From Acidimicrobiia bacterium (GTDB taxonomy: Bacteria; Actinomycetota; Acidimicrobiia; Acidimicrobiales; Bin134), in the NCBI GenBank assembly GCA_009843565.1, contig VYDF01000306.1:1-6477 (forward strand): 6,477 nt of DNA, written 5' to 3'. A program made the translations under genes and the position numbers. Under the pieces are notes generated by a model, which worked only from the letters and a program-made list of their open reading frames with translations, was not told where the DNA came from and ran no database searches. This document shows, piece by piece, positions 1 through 5,861 of this stretch (its first letter is position 1; each line of letters starts with the position of its first letter).

Positions 1-810
1 ACCAACTACATCTTGAGCCAGATGACCGAGCACGGCACCAGCTACCACGATGCCCTGGCCGACGCGCAGTCGCTGGGGTTTGCCGAGCGCGACCCCACCG
101 ACGACGTGGAGGGGTTCGATGCCGCTTCCAAGGCGTCCATCATCGCCACGGTGGCCTTCGGAGCCCGGGTACTGGCCGGAAGCGTGAATCGGGAGGGCAT
201 CTCCGGCATCGGCGCCGCCGATATCGCCCACGCCCAGCGGCTGGGCTATGTGGTCAAGCTCCTGGCCATCGCCGAGCGGGTGGGAGATGTGGACGGCAAG
301 CCCGAGCTGGCTGTGCGAGTGCACCCGGCCATGGTGCCAGCCGACCATCCGCTGGCCTCGGTACGGGACTCCTTCAACGCAGTGTTTGTGGAGGGAGATG
401 CGGTCGGGGATCTGATGCTGTACGGCAGGGGAGCGGGCGGGCGGCCGACGGCCAGCGCCGTGCTGGGCGATCTCATCGACGCGGCCGGCAATCGGTGCCG
501 GGGCACATGGACCCCCATCGGCACCCTGAGTGATGCTGTGATCTGCCCCATCGACGATCTGGAGTCGGAGTACTACATCAACATGGAGGTACTCGACCGG
601 CCCGGCGTCTTGGCCGCGGTGGCAGGGGTGTTCGGGCGACACGGGGTGAGTATCCGCTCCATGGAACAGGAGGGCCTGGGTGATCAGGCCCGGCTGGTGT
701 TCATCACTCACGAGGCCACCGAGCGTGACGTCCAGGCCACGCTGGGTGATCTCCGGGAACTGGATGCGGTGCGGAGCGCGCCCGGTCTGCTGCGAGTGAT
801 CAGCCAGTGA
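1..810 (+). CDS. hom: Homoserine dehydrogenase, C-terminal part (5' end outside window)
   Basis: NAD(P)-dependent reduction of aspartate semialdehyde to homoserine, the branch point to threonine and methionine; cytosolic. The reading frame is open from base 1 and starts with TNYIL, the end of the family's GTTNYIL motif, so the N-terminal Rossmann domain lies upstream and the true start is not visible; 269 residues remain. Visible residues 29-44 (AERDPTDDVEGFDAASK region) align without gaps to the yeast enzyme's catalytic stretch, giving Glu29, Asp35, Asp40 and Lys44 as the substrate-binding and catalytic acidic/Lys set. A conserved GRGAGGRPTASA segment follows at about 141-152. Residues 191-269 form a C-terminal ACT domain (YYINMEVLDRPGVLA), the usual site of threonine feedback control. 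The stop overlaps the thrC start by four bases (GTGA), implying one operon and translational coupling. The family call is secure. Confidence 0.97.
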   Translation, partial: TNYILSQMTEHGTSYHDALADAQSLGFAERDPTDDVEGFDAASKASIIATVAFGARVLAGSVNREGISGIGAADIAHAQRLGYVVKLLAIAERVGDVDGKPELAVRVHPAMVPADHPLASVRDSFNAVFVEGDAVGDLMLYGRGAGGRPTASAVLGDLIDAAGNRCRGTWTPIGTLSDAVICPIDDLESEYYINMEVLDRPGVLAAVAGVFGRHGVSIRSMEQEGLGDQARLVFITHEATERDVQATLGDLRELDAVRSAPGLLRVISQ

Positions 811-2207
811 AGTACATCAGCACTCGGGGCCGCGCCCCGGTTTTGGACTTCGGCGATGTCTTGTTGGCGGGTTTGGCCTCCGATGGGGGGCTGTACGTGC
901 CCGACCGTTGGCCAGAGCTGTCACCCGAAGCGCTGAGCGGGAGCCCTGGCCGGGGCGACTACGCCGATTTGGCTGCCGAGGTGATGTGGCCCTTCGTGGA
1001 CGGGGCCTACTCCCGCGCCCGGTTTGACGAGTTGGTGCGGGACGCCTACGCGGCGTTCGACCACTCCGAAGTGGTGCCAATGGTGGAGTTGGGCGACGGA
1101 CTCTGGCTCATGGAGCTGTTCCACGGGCCGACACTGGCCTTCAAAGACATCGCCTTACAGCTGGTGGGGCGCCTATTCGACGAGGAGCTGGCGCGGCGGG
1201 GGGAGCGGGTAACCATTGTCGGGGCCACCTCAGGCGATACGGGGGCGGCGGCCATCGAGGCGGTGCGCGACCGGGAGAACATCGAAATCGTGATCTTGCA
1301 CCCCCACGGGCGAGTCTCGGAGATGCAGCGGCGACAGATGACCACCGTCGACAGCGCCAACGTCCACAACGTGGCCATTGAGGGCACATTCGACGACTGC
1401 CAAGACCTTGTGAAGGCCATGTTCGCCGATGTCGAGTTCCGGGCCGACCAACGACTGTCGGCGGTGAACTCCATCAACTGGGCCCGGGTCATGGCCCAAA
1501 CCGTGTACTACGTGGCGGCCGTCACCCGATACGGGTTGACGCGGGTGTCGTTCTCGGTGCCCACCGGCAACTTCGGCAATGTGCTGGCTGGCCACGTCGC
1601 CCGCCAGATGGGCCTGCCGGTGGACCGCTTCATCGTGGCCAGCAACCGCAACGACATCTTGACGCAGTTCTTCACCACCGGCTCGATGGCCATTTCCGAA
1701 GTGCACCCCACGATGTCGCCCAGCATGGACATCCAGGTGTCGTCCAACCTTGAGCGGCTGCTGTTCGAGCTGCTGGATCGGGACGGGATTCGCACCGCCA
1801 AACTGCTGGAGGACTTCCGGGCCACCGGTGAGATGAGGATCGATCCCCGCATCTCCGCGGAGTTGAATCAGAACTGGTCGGGAGTACGGGTGGACGAGGA
1901 TGAGACCACCGCCGCCATCGCCGAGCTTTTTCGGGACACCGGCATGATCGTCGATCCCCACACTGCGGTGGGTCTGGCCGCCGCCCGTCACACCCGACGC
2001 GACGCCGACGGGGCCATGGTGGTGATGGCCACCGCCCACCCGGCCAAATTCGGTGATGCAGTGGAGGCCGCCATCGGTTCGCCCGCACCGCTGCCTCCCG
2101 CGCTGGCTGAGTTGGCCGACCGCACCGAGCGATGCGAACGCCTTCCCAACGACTTGAGGGCGGTGAAGGCCCATGTCGCCCAGTGTTCGGCACGAGCTTT
2201 CGGATAG
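807..2207 (+). CDS. thrC: Threonine synthase, long (E. coli/yeast-like) form
   Basis: PLP enzyme converting O-phosphohomoserine to threonine and phosphate, the last step of the pathway. The GTG start at 807 overlaps the hom stop by four bases and gives the N-terminus MKYISTRG, typical of the long subfamily. At 466 residues it is close to E. coli ThrC (about 428) and unlike the roughly 360-residue mycobacterial type. The N-terminal domain (about 1-90) is followed by the PLP lysine, Lys113, in HGPTLAFKDIALQ. The SGDTG loop is at about 142-146, and the PLP-phosphate-binding PTGNFGN is at 252-258. C-terminal landmarks DPHTAVGLAA (383-392) and ATAHPAKFGDAVE (408-420) are intact. There is no frameshift. 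No strong Shine-Dalgarno precedes the GTG, consistent with coupling to hom translation. It needs a homoserine kinase to supply its substrate; the only candidate in view is the next gene. Confidence 0.97.
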   Translation: MKYISTRGRAPVLDFGDVLLAGLASDGGLYVPDRWPELSPEALSGSPGRGDYADLAAEVMWPFVDGAYSRARFDELVRDAYAAFDHSEVVPMVELGDGLWLMELFHGPTLAFKDIALQLVGRLFDEELARRGERVTIVGATSGDTGAAAIEAVRDRENIEIVILHPHGRVSEMQRRQMTTVDSANVHNVAIEGTFDDCQDLVKAMFADVEFRADQRLSAVNSINWARVMAQTVYYVAAVTRYGLTRVSFSVPTGNFGNVLAGHVARQMGLPVDRFIVASNRNDILTQFFTTGSMAISEVHPTMSPSMDIQVSSNLERLLFELLDRDGIRTAKLLEDFRATGEMRIDPRISAELNQNWSGVRVDEDETTAAIAELFRDTGMIVDPHTAVGLAAARHTRRDADGAMVVMATAHPAKFGDAVEAAIGSPAPLPPALAELADRTERCERLPNDLRAVKAHVAQCSARAFG

Positions 2208-2230
2208 CGGCTGACCACAATTGATCTGGC

Positions 2231-2328
2231 AGAATCGAGCATCGTGAAGTTCGTGGTGTGTGTGGCCAGCCTGCGGTGCTGTCGAACAGAGCAAGAGAGT
2301 CGTTCATCGTGAAATACGTGGTGTGCAT
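2231..2328 (+). repeat. Imperfect direct repeat of the start region of the kinase-like gene
   Basis: Bases 2231-2263 and 2296-2328 match at 26 of 33 positions without gaps, offset 65 bases. The shared core is CATCGTGAA, then CGTGGTGTG. The second copy carries the real GTG start and first codons of the downstream gene (MKYVVCI); the first reads MKFVVCV from GTG 2244. Similarity stops sharply upstream of 2231. It looks like a partial duplication or remnant of a second gene start. Confidence 0.7.
2244..2312 (+). other. Possible 22-codon upstream mini-ORF (relic gene start)
   Basis: The frame runs from GTG 2244 to TGA 2310-2312 and encodes 22 residues beginning MKFVVCVASLR. Its stop overlaps the GTG start (2309) of the kinase-like gene as GTGA, so ribosomes leaving it could reinitiate there. 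It has no clear Shine-Dalgarno. It contains one threonine and no run of threonine or isoleucine codons, so it does not resemble a threonine attenuator peptide. It is probably a by-product of the start-region duplication; translation is unproven. Confidence 0.3.
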
Positions 2329-3457
2329 ACCCGACGGGTGCTCGGATCTGCCGGTGCCTGAGCTTGACGGGGCCACCCCATTGGAAGCGGCTCGCACTCC
2401 GGTGCTCGACGCCCTGGCTGCCCGGGGACAGGTGGGATTGGCCCAGGTCATCCCTCCGGGAATGCCGCCGGGTAGCGACGTGGGCAACATGTCCATCTTC
2501 GGTTACGACCCCACCCGCTACCACACGGGGCGCTCGCCCATTGAAGCTGCCGCACTAGGCCTCACCCTCACCCCCGACCAGGTGGCCTATCGCTGCAATC
2601 TGGTCACGGTGACCGAAGACGGCATCATGGCCGACTTCTCCGGAGGCCACCCCGACTCGGCCTTGGCCGCCGAGGTCATAGCCGCACTGGACGCGGAATT
2701 GGGGGGCGAGGTCAGCTTCCATGCCGGGGTTCAGTACCGCCACACGATGATTGCTCCGGCCGAGTGGGCCGACGCAGTGTGTACTCCGCCCCATGAGCTC
2801 TCCGATCTGCCGGTGGTAGGACCCCAAGGCCCGGCCGGTCCCAAGCTCGCCGCGCTGGAGGAGGCCTCCCGGTCGGTGGTGCCCAGATTCGGATTGAAGG
2901 CCAACCGGATCTGGCTGTGGGGACAGGGATTCCAGCCGGAGATGCCCTCCTTTCGTGAGATGCACGGCGTGAAGGCCGGAATGGTCAGCGCAGTCGACTT
3001 GGTGCGGGGGATCGGGGCGCTCACCGGTATGACGGTGGCCAATGTGCCGGGGGCCACCGCCTGGTACGACACCAACTATGAGGGCAAGCGAGATGCGGCT
3101 CTGGCCGGATTGGCCGATGGAGCGGACCTGTATGCGATCCACGTGGAGGCCAGCGACGAGGCCGGGCACGAGGGCAATGTGGCGGAAAAGGTCAGATGCC
3201 TGGAGAACTGGGACCAGCGCATCCTGGCTGGCTTGATTGACGGCTTGGACCAGATGGGGCCTTGGCGGCTGCTGCTGCTGCCCGACCACGCCACTCCGCT
3301 CACCACCCGGAGCCACATTGACGATCCAGTTCCCTATCTGATTGTGGACTCAGAGATCGACGGCCCCGGCGGCGTCTACACCGAACAGGGCGCCGCCTCA
3401 GCCGAAGTGGTTCCCGGCCATCACCTGATGGGAAGGCTCCTGGCCCGGGCCAGTTAG
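2309..3457 (+). CDS. ApgM-family protein (cofactor-independent phosphoglycerate mutase-like), probable homoserine kinase
   Basis: Alkaline-phosphatase-superfamily metalloenzyme of the archaeal-type phosphoglycerate mutase family. I start it at GTG 2309 (382 aa) because MKYVVCIPDG is the family's usual N-terminus; the frame extends to GTG 2258, but that adds 17 unrelated residues. Likely metal ligands and active-site residues are present: Asp9 (PDG), Ser56 in GMPPGSDVGNMSIFGYDP, Asp283 and His287 (SDEAGH), Asp326-His327 (LPDHATP) and His336 (RSHIDDPVPYLI). No residue loss marks it as inactive. It lies directly after thrC and before rho, the place of thrB in related actinobacteria. From memory, TIGR02535 in this family is named a proposed homoserine kinase and occurs where canonical thrB is missing. 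No GHMP-kinase motif is visible here. The inferred role is homoserine to O-phosphohomoserine; a glycolytic mutase remains possible because Ser56 is kept. Confidence 0.85.
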   Translation: MKYVVCIPDGCSDLPVPELDGATPLEAARTPVLDALAARGQVGLAQVIPPGMPPGSDVGNMSIFGYDPTRYHTGRSPIEAAALGLTLTPDQVAYRCNLVTVTEDGIMADFSGGHPDSALAAEVIAALDAELGGEVSFHAGVQYRHTMIAPAEWADAVCTPPHELSDLPVVGPQGPAGPKLAALEEASRSVVPRFGLKANRIWLWGQGFQPEMPSFREMHGVKAGMVSAVDLVRGIGALTGMTVANVPGATAWYDTNYEGKRDAALAGLADGADLYAIHVEASDEAGHEGNVAEKVRCLENWDQRILAGLIDGLDQMGPWRLLLLPDHATPLTTRSHIDDPVPYLIVDSEIDGPGGVYTEQGAASAEVVPGHHLMGRLLARAS

Positions 3458-3476
3458 GCCAAAAGAGCCCGGAATG

Positions 3477-3505
3477 TTGCCACTGGTGGGCGATTGCGGT
3501 AATCT
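3477..3505 (+). promoter_or_regulatory. Candidate sigma70-type promoter for rho
   Basis: TTGCCA (3477-3482) matches the TTGACA -35 at five of six bases. After a 17-base spacer comes TAATCT (3500-3505), which fits the relaxed TANNNT -10 common in actinobacteria. It begins 20 bases after the kinase-like gene's stop. Transcription would start near 3512, leaving a leader of about 220 bases before rho. This is based on motif match only. Confidence 0.4.
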
Positions 3506-3731
3506 TTCCGGCGTTGGAACCGCAGTGTTGCTAGCGGTTCTACGGGAAGCCTTCTGACCACTCGGTCGATTTCGACATTCCTTTTGTCAGCGTCCCGGTG
3601 GTTAATGGCTGCTCGAACGATGTCGCCCGAACTCGCGGACGGCGCGTCGAATAACAAGAAGTGCCCTCAGTTGTGGCATTTCAAGGGAGAAACGTAAGTG
3701 TCTCTCAGTTGTGGCATATCAAGGGAGAAAA
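3506..3731 (+). promoter_or_regulatory. rho: Long 5' leader of rho (non-coding intergenic stretch)
   Basis: The 274 bases between the kinase-like gene and rho carry no convincing gene and are visibly richer in A and T than the flanking coding DNA. They hold a stem-loop at 3515-3542, a short inverted repeat GTCGA-TT-TCGAC at 3565-3576, and a duplicated ribosome-binding segment from 3666. A 67-codon antisense frame at 3454-3657 has no recognisable family features. Rho genes are often autoregulated through their leaders (known for E. coli); that this leader works so is inference. No Rho-independent terminator with a U-run separates the two transcription units. Confidence 0.45.
3515..3542 (+). 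other. Stem-loop in the rho leader
   Basis: GAACCGC (3517-3523) pairs with GCGGTTC (3534-3540). One G-U and one T-A pair extend it to nine pairs, with a loop of about ten bases. No T-run follows, so it is not a classic intrinsic terminator. If the proposed promoter is right, it lies at the very 5' end of the rho mRNA, where it could stabilise the transcript. Confidence 0.4.
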
Positions 3732-3739
3732 GTGAGCGT
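3666..3739 (+). repeat. Tandem duplication of the rho ribosome-binding region
   Basis: Bases 3666-3701 and 3704-3739 match at 32 of 36 positions, offset 38 bases. Each copy contains CTCAGTTGTGGCAT and the Shine-Dalgarno-like AAGGGAGAAA. The second copy leads into the true rho start, GTG 3732. In the first copy the equivalent codon at 3694 is GTA, so it no longer starts rho; its Shine-Dalgarno instead lies eight bases before an out-of-frame GTG at 3698. Confidence 0.85.
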
Positions 3740-3751
3740 AGAGACCACTGA
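3698..3751 (+). other. Possible 17-codon upstream ORF overlapping the rho start
   Basis: The frame runs from GTG 3698 to TGA 3749-3751, with AAGGGAG (3683-3689) upstream at eight-base spacing. It overlaps the first seven rho codons out of frame, so its translation would compete with rho initiation at 3732. A second frame, GTG 3673 to TGA 3733-3735 (20 codons, MAFQGRNVSV), has no Shine-Dalgarno but ends in a GTGA overlap with the rho start. Both are products of the tandem duplication; expression is unproven. Confidence 0.25.
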
Positions 3752-5519
3752 GCTTTCTCGGTCCAAACTTCAGCGCAAAGACCGGGCGCAGCTTCAGATC
3801 ATCGCCAAGGCAATGGGCGGGCGCCCAGACGCAAAAGCACGCAAGGCAGACATCGTGGACATGATCCTCGAGCTTGCTGGCATCAGCGCCGACGGCGACG
3901 GGCAGGAGGCGCCCGACTTGGCCGGCAATGGAGCCGCCCCCGCACAGGCGACAAACGCCGATGTAGCCGACGAAGGGGAAGAGGCGAAGGACGAGGCCGC
4001 GGATGAGGCCGAGCAGGTTGAAGCCCAGCACGACGAGCCTTCGAGCAGCGACGAGCCAGAAGCCCAACAGGAGAATCCGGTGGAGGAATCCGCCGCCGAG
4101 GACGCTGTCGACCGCGACCGCTCAGAGAAGGACCGAGGCGAGCGCCAGGATCGGGATCGCCAGGACCGGCCCCGCCAGGATCGGGATCGCCAGGACCGGC
4201 CCCGCCAAGACGGAGACCGTGGGGATCGACAAGACCGGCCCCGCCAAGACGGAGACCGCGGGGATCGACAAGACCGGCCCCGCCACCAGGATGACCAACC
4301 TGAGATCGGCAACCGCCGGCGCAGGCGTCGGGGCCGCAACGACCGGGACCGCCCTGAAGAGCCCTGGGAGGGAGACCCCATTGCCATCTCCGGCTATCTG
4401 GACCTGAGGGATGACGGCTATGGCTTCTTGAGGATCAAGGGCTTCCATCCCAGCAAAGAAGACGCCTACGTGTCGGTCAAGCAGGTCCGCCAGTTCGGGT
4501 TGCGCAAGGGCGACTACATCACCGGAGGCTGCCGGCCGGCCACCCGCAACGAGAAGAACCCGGCCATCCTGCACATCGACAGCGTCAACGGGCAGCCGCC
4601 CGAATCGGTCAAGCAGCGCCCCAAGTTCGAAGACCTCACCCCGCTGTTCCCCGATGAGAATCTGCGGCTGGAGCGAGTCGACGACCCGACCAACATGACC
4701 TGTCGGATCATCGACCTCCTGTCGCCCATCGGCAAAGGCCAGCGCGGCCTGATCGTGTCGCCCCCCAAAGCGGGCAAGACCACGATCATGAAGGAGATCG
4801 CCCGGTCTATCGAGCTCAACAATCCCGAGGTGCATCTGCTGGTGCTTCTGGTGGATGAGCGGCCTGAGGAGGTCACCGATATGCGGCGCTGGCTGCTGCG
4901 GGGCGAGGTGGCTGCGTCTACCTTCGACCGTCCAGCCGATGAGCACACCCATGTGGCGGAGATGACCATCGAGCGGGCCAAGCGCATGGTCGAGCGAGGC
5001 GAGGACGTGGTGATCATGCTTGACGGCATCACCCGGCTCTCGAGGGCGTACAACTTGGCCGCACCGGCCACCGGGCGCATCATGTCCGGCGGCATCGACA
5101 CCGGCGCCCTGTACCCTCCCAAGAAGTTCTTCGGGGCCGCCCGCAACGTGGAGGAAGGCGGCTCGCTCACCATCTTGGCCACCGCCCTGGTGGAAACCGG
5201 ATCCCGCATGGACGAAGTGATCTTCGAGGAGTTCAAGGGCACCGGCAACATGGAGCTGCGCCTGGATCGCCACATCGCCGAGCGGCGCATCTATCCCGCC
5301 ATCAACGTCGACGCCTCCTCCACTCGCCATGAGGAGCTTCTGTTCGAGCGCCGCCAGCTTCAGCAGGTGTGGAAGCTGCGCCGGGTGCTGAACGGCCTCT
5401 CCAGCGATGGCAACGGAGGTGGAGCGGCCGGCCTGGAGCTGTTGATGGATCGCCTCCGCACCTTCCCCAACAACGCCGCATTCCTGGAGGAAGTGGCAAA
5501 GGGCCCCGCCGGGGTGTGA
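3732..5519 (+). CDS. rho: Transcription termination factor Rho
   Basis: Hexameric RNA-dependent ATPase and translocase that ends transcription. I chose GTG 3732 (595 aa) because AAGGGAG lies four bases upstream; GTG 3711, seven codons earlier, lacks a Shine-Dalgarno. Domains: N-terminal helical Rho_N (about 6-50); acidic then Arg/Asp/Gln-rich disordered insert (about 51-205); cold-shock-like RNA-binding domain (about 214-290, RNP1-like GYGFLR 229-234); ATPase (about 310-590). The Walker A SPPKAGKTT has Lys349. The DERPEE glutamates, Asp431 of the Walker B, the Q-loop SGGID, the R-loop EEFKGTGN and the AERR arginine segment are all present. Two oddities are LDGITR where LDSITR is usual (Gly432) and one extra residue in DMRRWLLRGEV (383-393) compared with E. 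coli and mycobacterial Rho. The long insert is typical of actinobacterial Rho. rpmE follows after 13 bases. Confidence 0.98.
   Translation: MSVETTELSRSKLQRKDRAQLQIIAKAMGGRPDAKARKADIVDMILELAGISADGDGQEAPDLAGNGAAPAQATNADVADEGEEAKDEAADEAEQVEAQHDEPSSSDEPEAQQENPVEESAAEDAVDRDRSEKDRGERQDRDRQDRPRQDRDRQDRPRQDGDRGDRQDRPRQDGDRGDRQDRPRHQDDQPEIGNRRRRRRGRNDRDRPEEPWEGDPIAISGYLDLRDDGYGFLRIKGFHPSKEDAYVSVKQVRQFGLRKGDYITGGCRPATRNEKNPAILHIDSVNGQPPESVKQRPKFEDLTPLFPDENLRLERVDDPTNMTCRIIDLLSPIGKGQRGLIVSPPKAGKTTIMKEIARSIELNNPEVHLLVLLVDERPEEVTDMRRWLLRGEVAASTFDRPADEHTHVAEMTIERAKRMVERGEDVVIMLDGITRLSRAYNLAAPATGRIMSGGIDTGALYPPKKFFGAARNVEEGGSLTILATALVETGSRMDEVIFEEFKGTGNMELRLDRHIAERRIYPAINVDASSTRHEELLFERRQLQQVWKLRRVLNGLSSDGNGGGAAGLELLMDRLRTFPNNAAFLEEVAKGPAGV
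4147..4284 (+). repeat. In-frame tandem repeats coding the disordered Rho insert
   Basis: Two identical 30-base units (4147-4176, 4177-4206) are followed by two 39-base units (4207-4245, 4246-4284) differing at one base. They encode QDRDRQDRPR twice, then QDGDRGDRQDRPR twice (about residues 139-184). Both unit lengths are multiples of three, so copy-number changes keep rho in frame. The near-perfect DNA identity indicates recent expansion. Confidence 0.93.
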
Positions 5520-5523
5520 GGCT

Positions 5524-5529
5524 AGGAGG
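5524..5529 (+). promoter_or_regulatory. Strong Shine-Dalgarno of rpmE
   Basis: A perfect AGGAGG lies three bases before ATG 5533 and five bases after the rho stop. It is the strongest ribosome-binding site in the window, as expected for a ribosomal protein needed in large amounts from a shared rho transcript. Confidence 0.75.
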
Positions 5530-5532
5530 AAC

Positions 5533-5793
5533 ATGAAGCCCGATATCCATCCCGAGTACCGCCTGGTGGTGTTCCAGGACACCTCCGCGGGCACGTCCTT
5601 TCTCACCCGGTCCACCATCGACACCACCGAGACGGTGGTGTGGGAGGACGGCAACGAATACCCCCTGGCCAAGGTGGGGATCTCCAGCGCCAGCCACCCA
5701 TTCTTCACCGGTCAGATGACCATTGTGGACACCGCCGGACGGGTGGAGCGCTTCGAGCGCCGCTACGGCCAGCGCAAGCGCTCGTCCAAATAG
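5533..5793 (+). CDS. rpmE: 50S ribosomal protein L31, type B (zinc-free)
   Basis: Small protein of the large ribosomal subunit that bridges to the small subunit. It has 86 residues, starting MKPDIHPEYRLVVFQDTS, with the L31 landmark SSASHPFFTGQ at about 51-61 and a basic tail (RVERFERRYGQRKRSSK). It has no cysteine at all, whereas type A L31 carries a CxxC zinc site, so this is the type B (C-minus, YkgM-like) form. Type B copies are often zinc-regulated paralogues, but this one sits between rho and prfA, where actinobacteria usually keep the housekeeping L31. It is therefore probably the main L31 here. I see no inverted repeat resembling a Zur box in the 13-base gap after rho. Confidence 0.95.
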   Translation: MKPDIHPEYRLVVFQDTSAGTSFLTRSTIDTTETVVWEDGNEYPLAKVGISSASHPFFTGQMTIVDTAGRVERFERRYGQRKRSSK

Positions 5794-5849
5794 TCCCGGC
5801 CACGCGCGACCCAGGCATTTCTATTCCCGTTCCCAACCCTGCCCAGCGG

Positions 5850-5855
5850 TAGCTT
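5850..5855 (+). promoter_or_regulatory. Candidate -10 element for a leaderless prfA transcript
   Basis: TAGCTT fits the TANNNT -10 consensus. Its last T is exactly seven bases before the A of the prfA ATG, the spacing expected if transcription begins at the start codon, as in the many leaderless actinobacterial mRNAs. No Shine-Dalgarno stands at normal spacing (GAAGG is only one base from the ATG). No clear -35 is seen. A six-base relaxed match can occur by chance. Confidence 0.3.
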
Positions 5856-5861
5856 GAAGGC

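Noticed and set aside
1230..2294. Antisense open frame of 354 codons opposite thrC
   Set aside because: It is rich in His, Gly and Val as expected for a shadow of a GC-rich gene, and shows no domain motif.
2258..2308. Longer start (GTG 2258) for the kinase-like gene
   Set aside because: It would add 17 residues with no family similarity; MKYVVCIPDG at 2309 matches the usual N-terminus.
3440..3453. 14-base perfect palindrome CTGGCCCGGGCCAG at the end of the kinase-like gene, flanked by GGCTC/GAGCC
   Set aside because: As RNA it gives only a short stem with a CCGG loop and no T-run, so it is not a convincing terminator; GC-rich coding sequence can give this by chance.
3454..3657. 67-codon antisense frame in the rho leader
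   Set aside because: No recognisable motif, and it overlaps the proposed promoter and stem-loop; length is within chance expectation.
5503..5515. GCCCC/GGGGT hairpin at the end of rho
   Set aside because: Five pairs with a three-base loop, inside the last rho codons, without a T-run; rpmE follows in the same transcript.
4122..5708. Antisense open frame of 528 codons opposite rho and rpmE
   Set aside because: It mirrors a conserved Rho gene in GC-rich DNA, has a low-complexity composition and matches no family; long antisense frames are expected from third-position GC bias.
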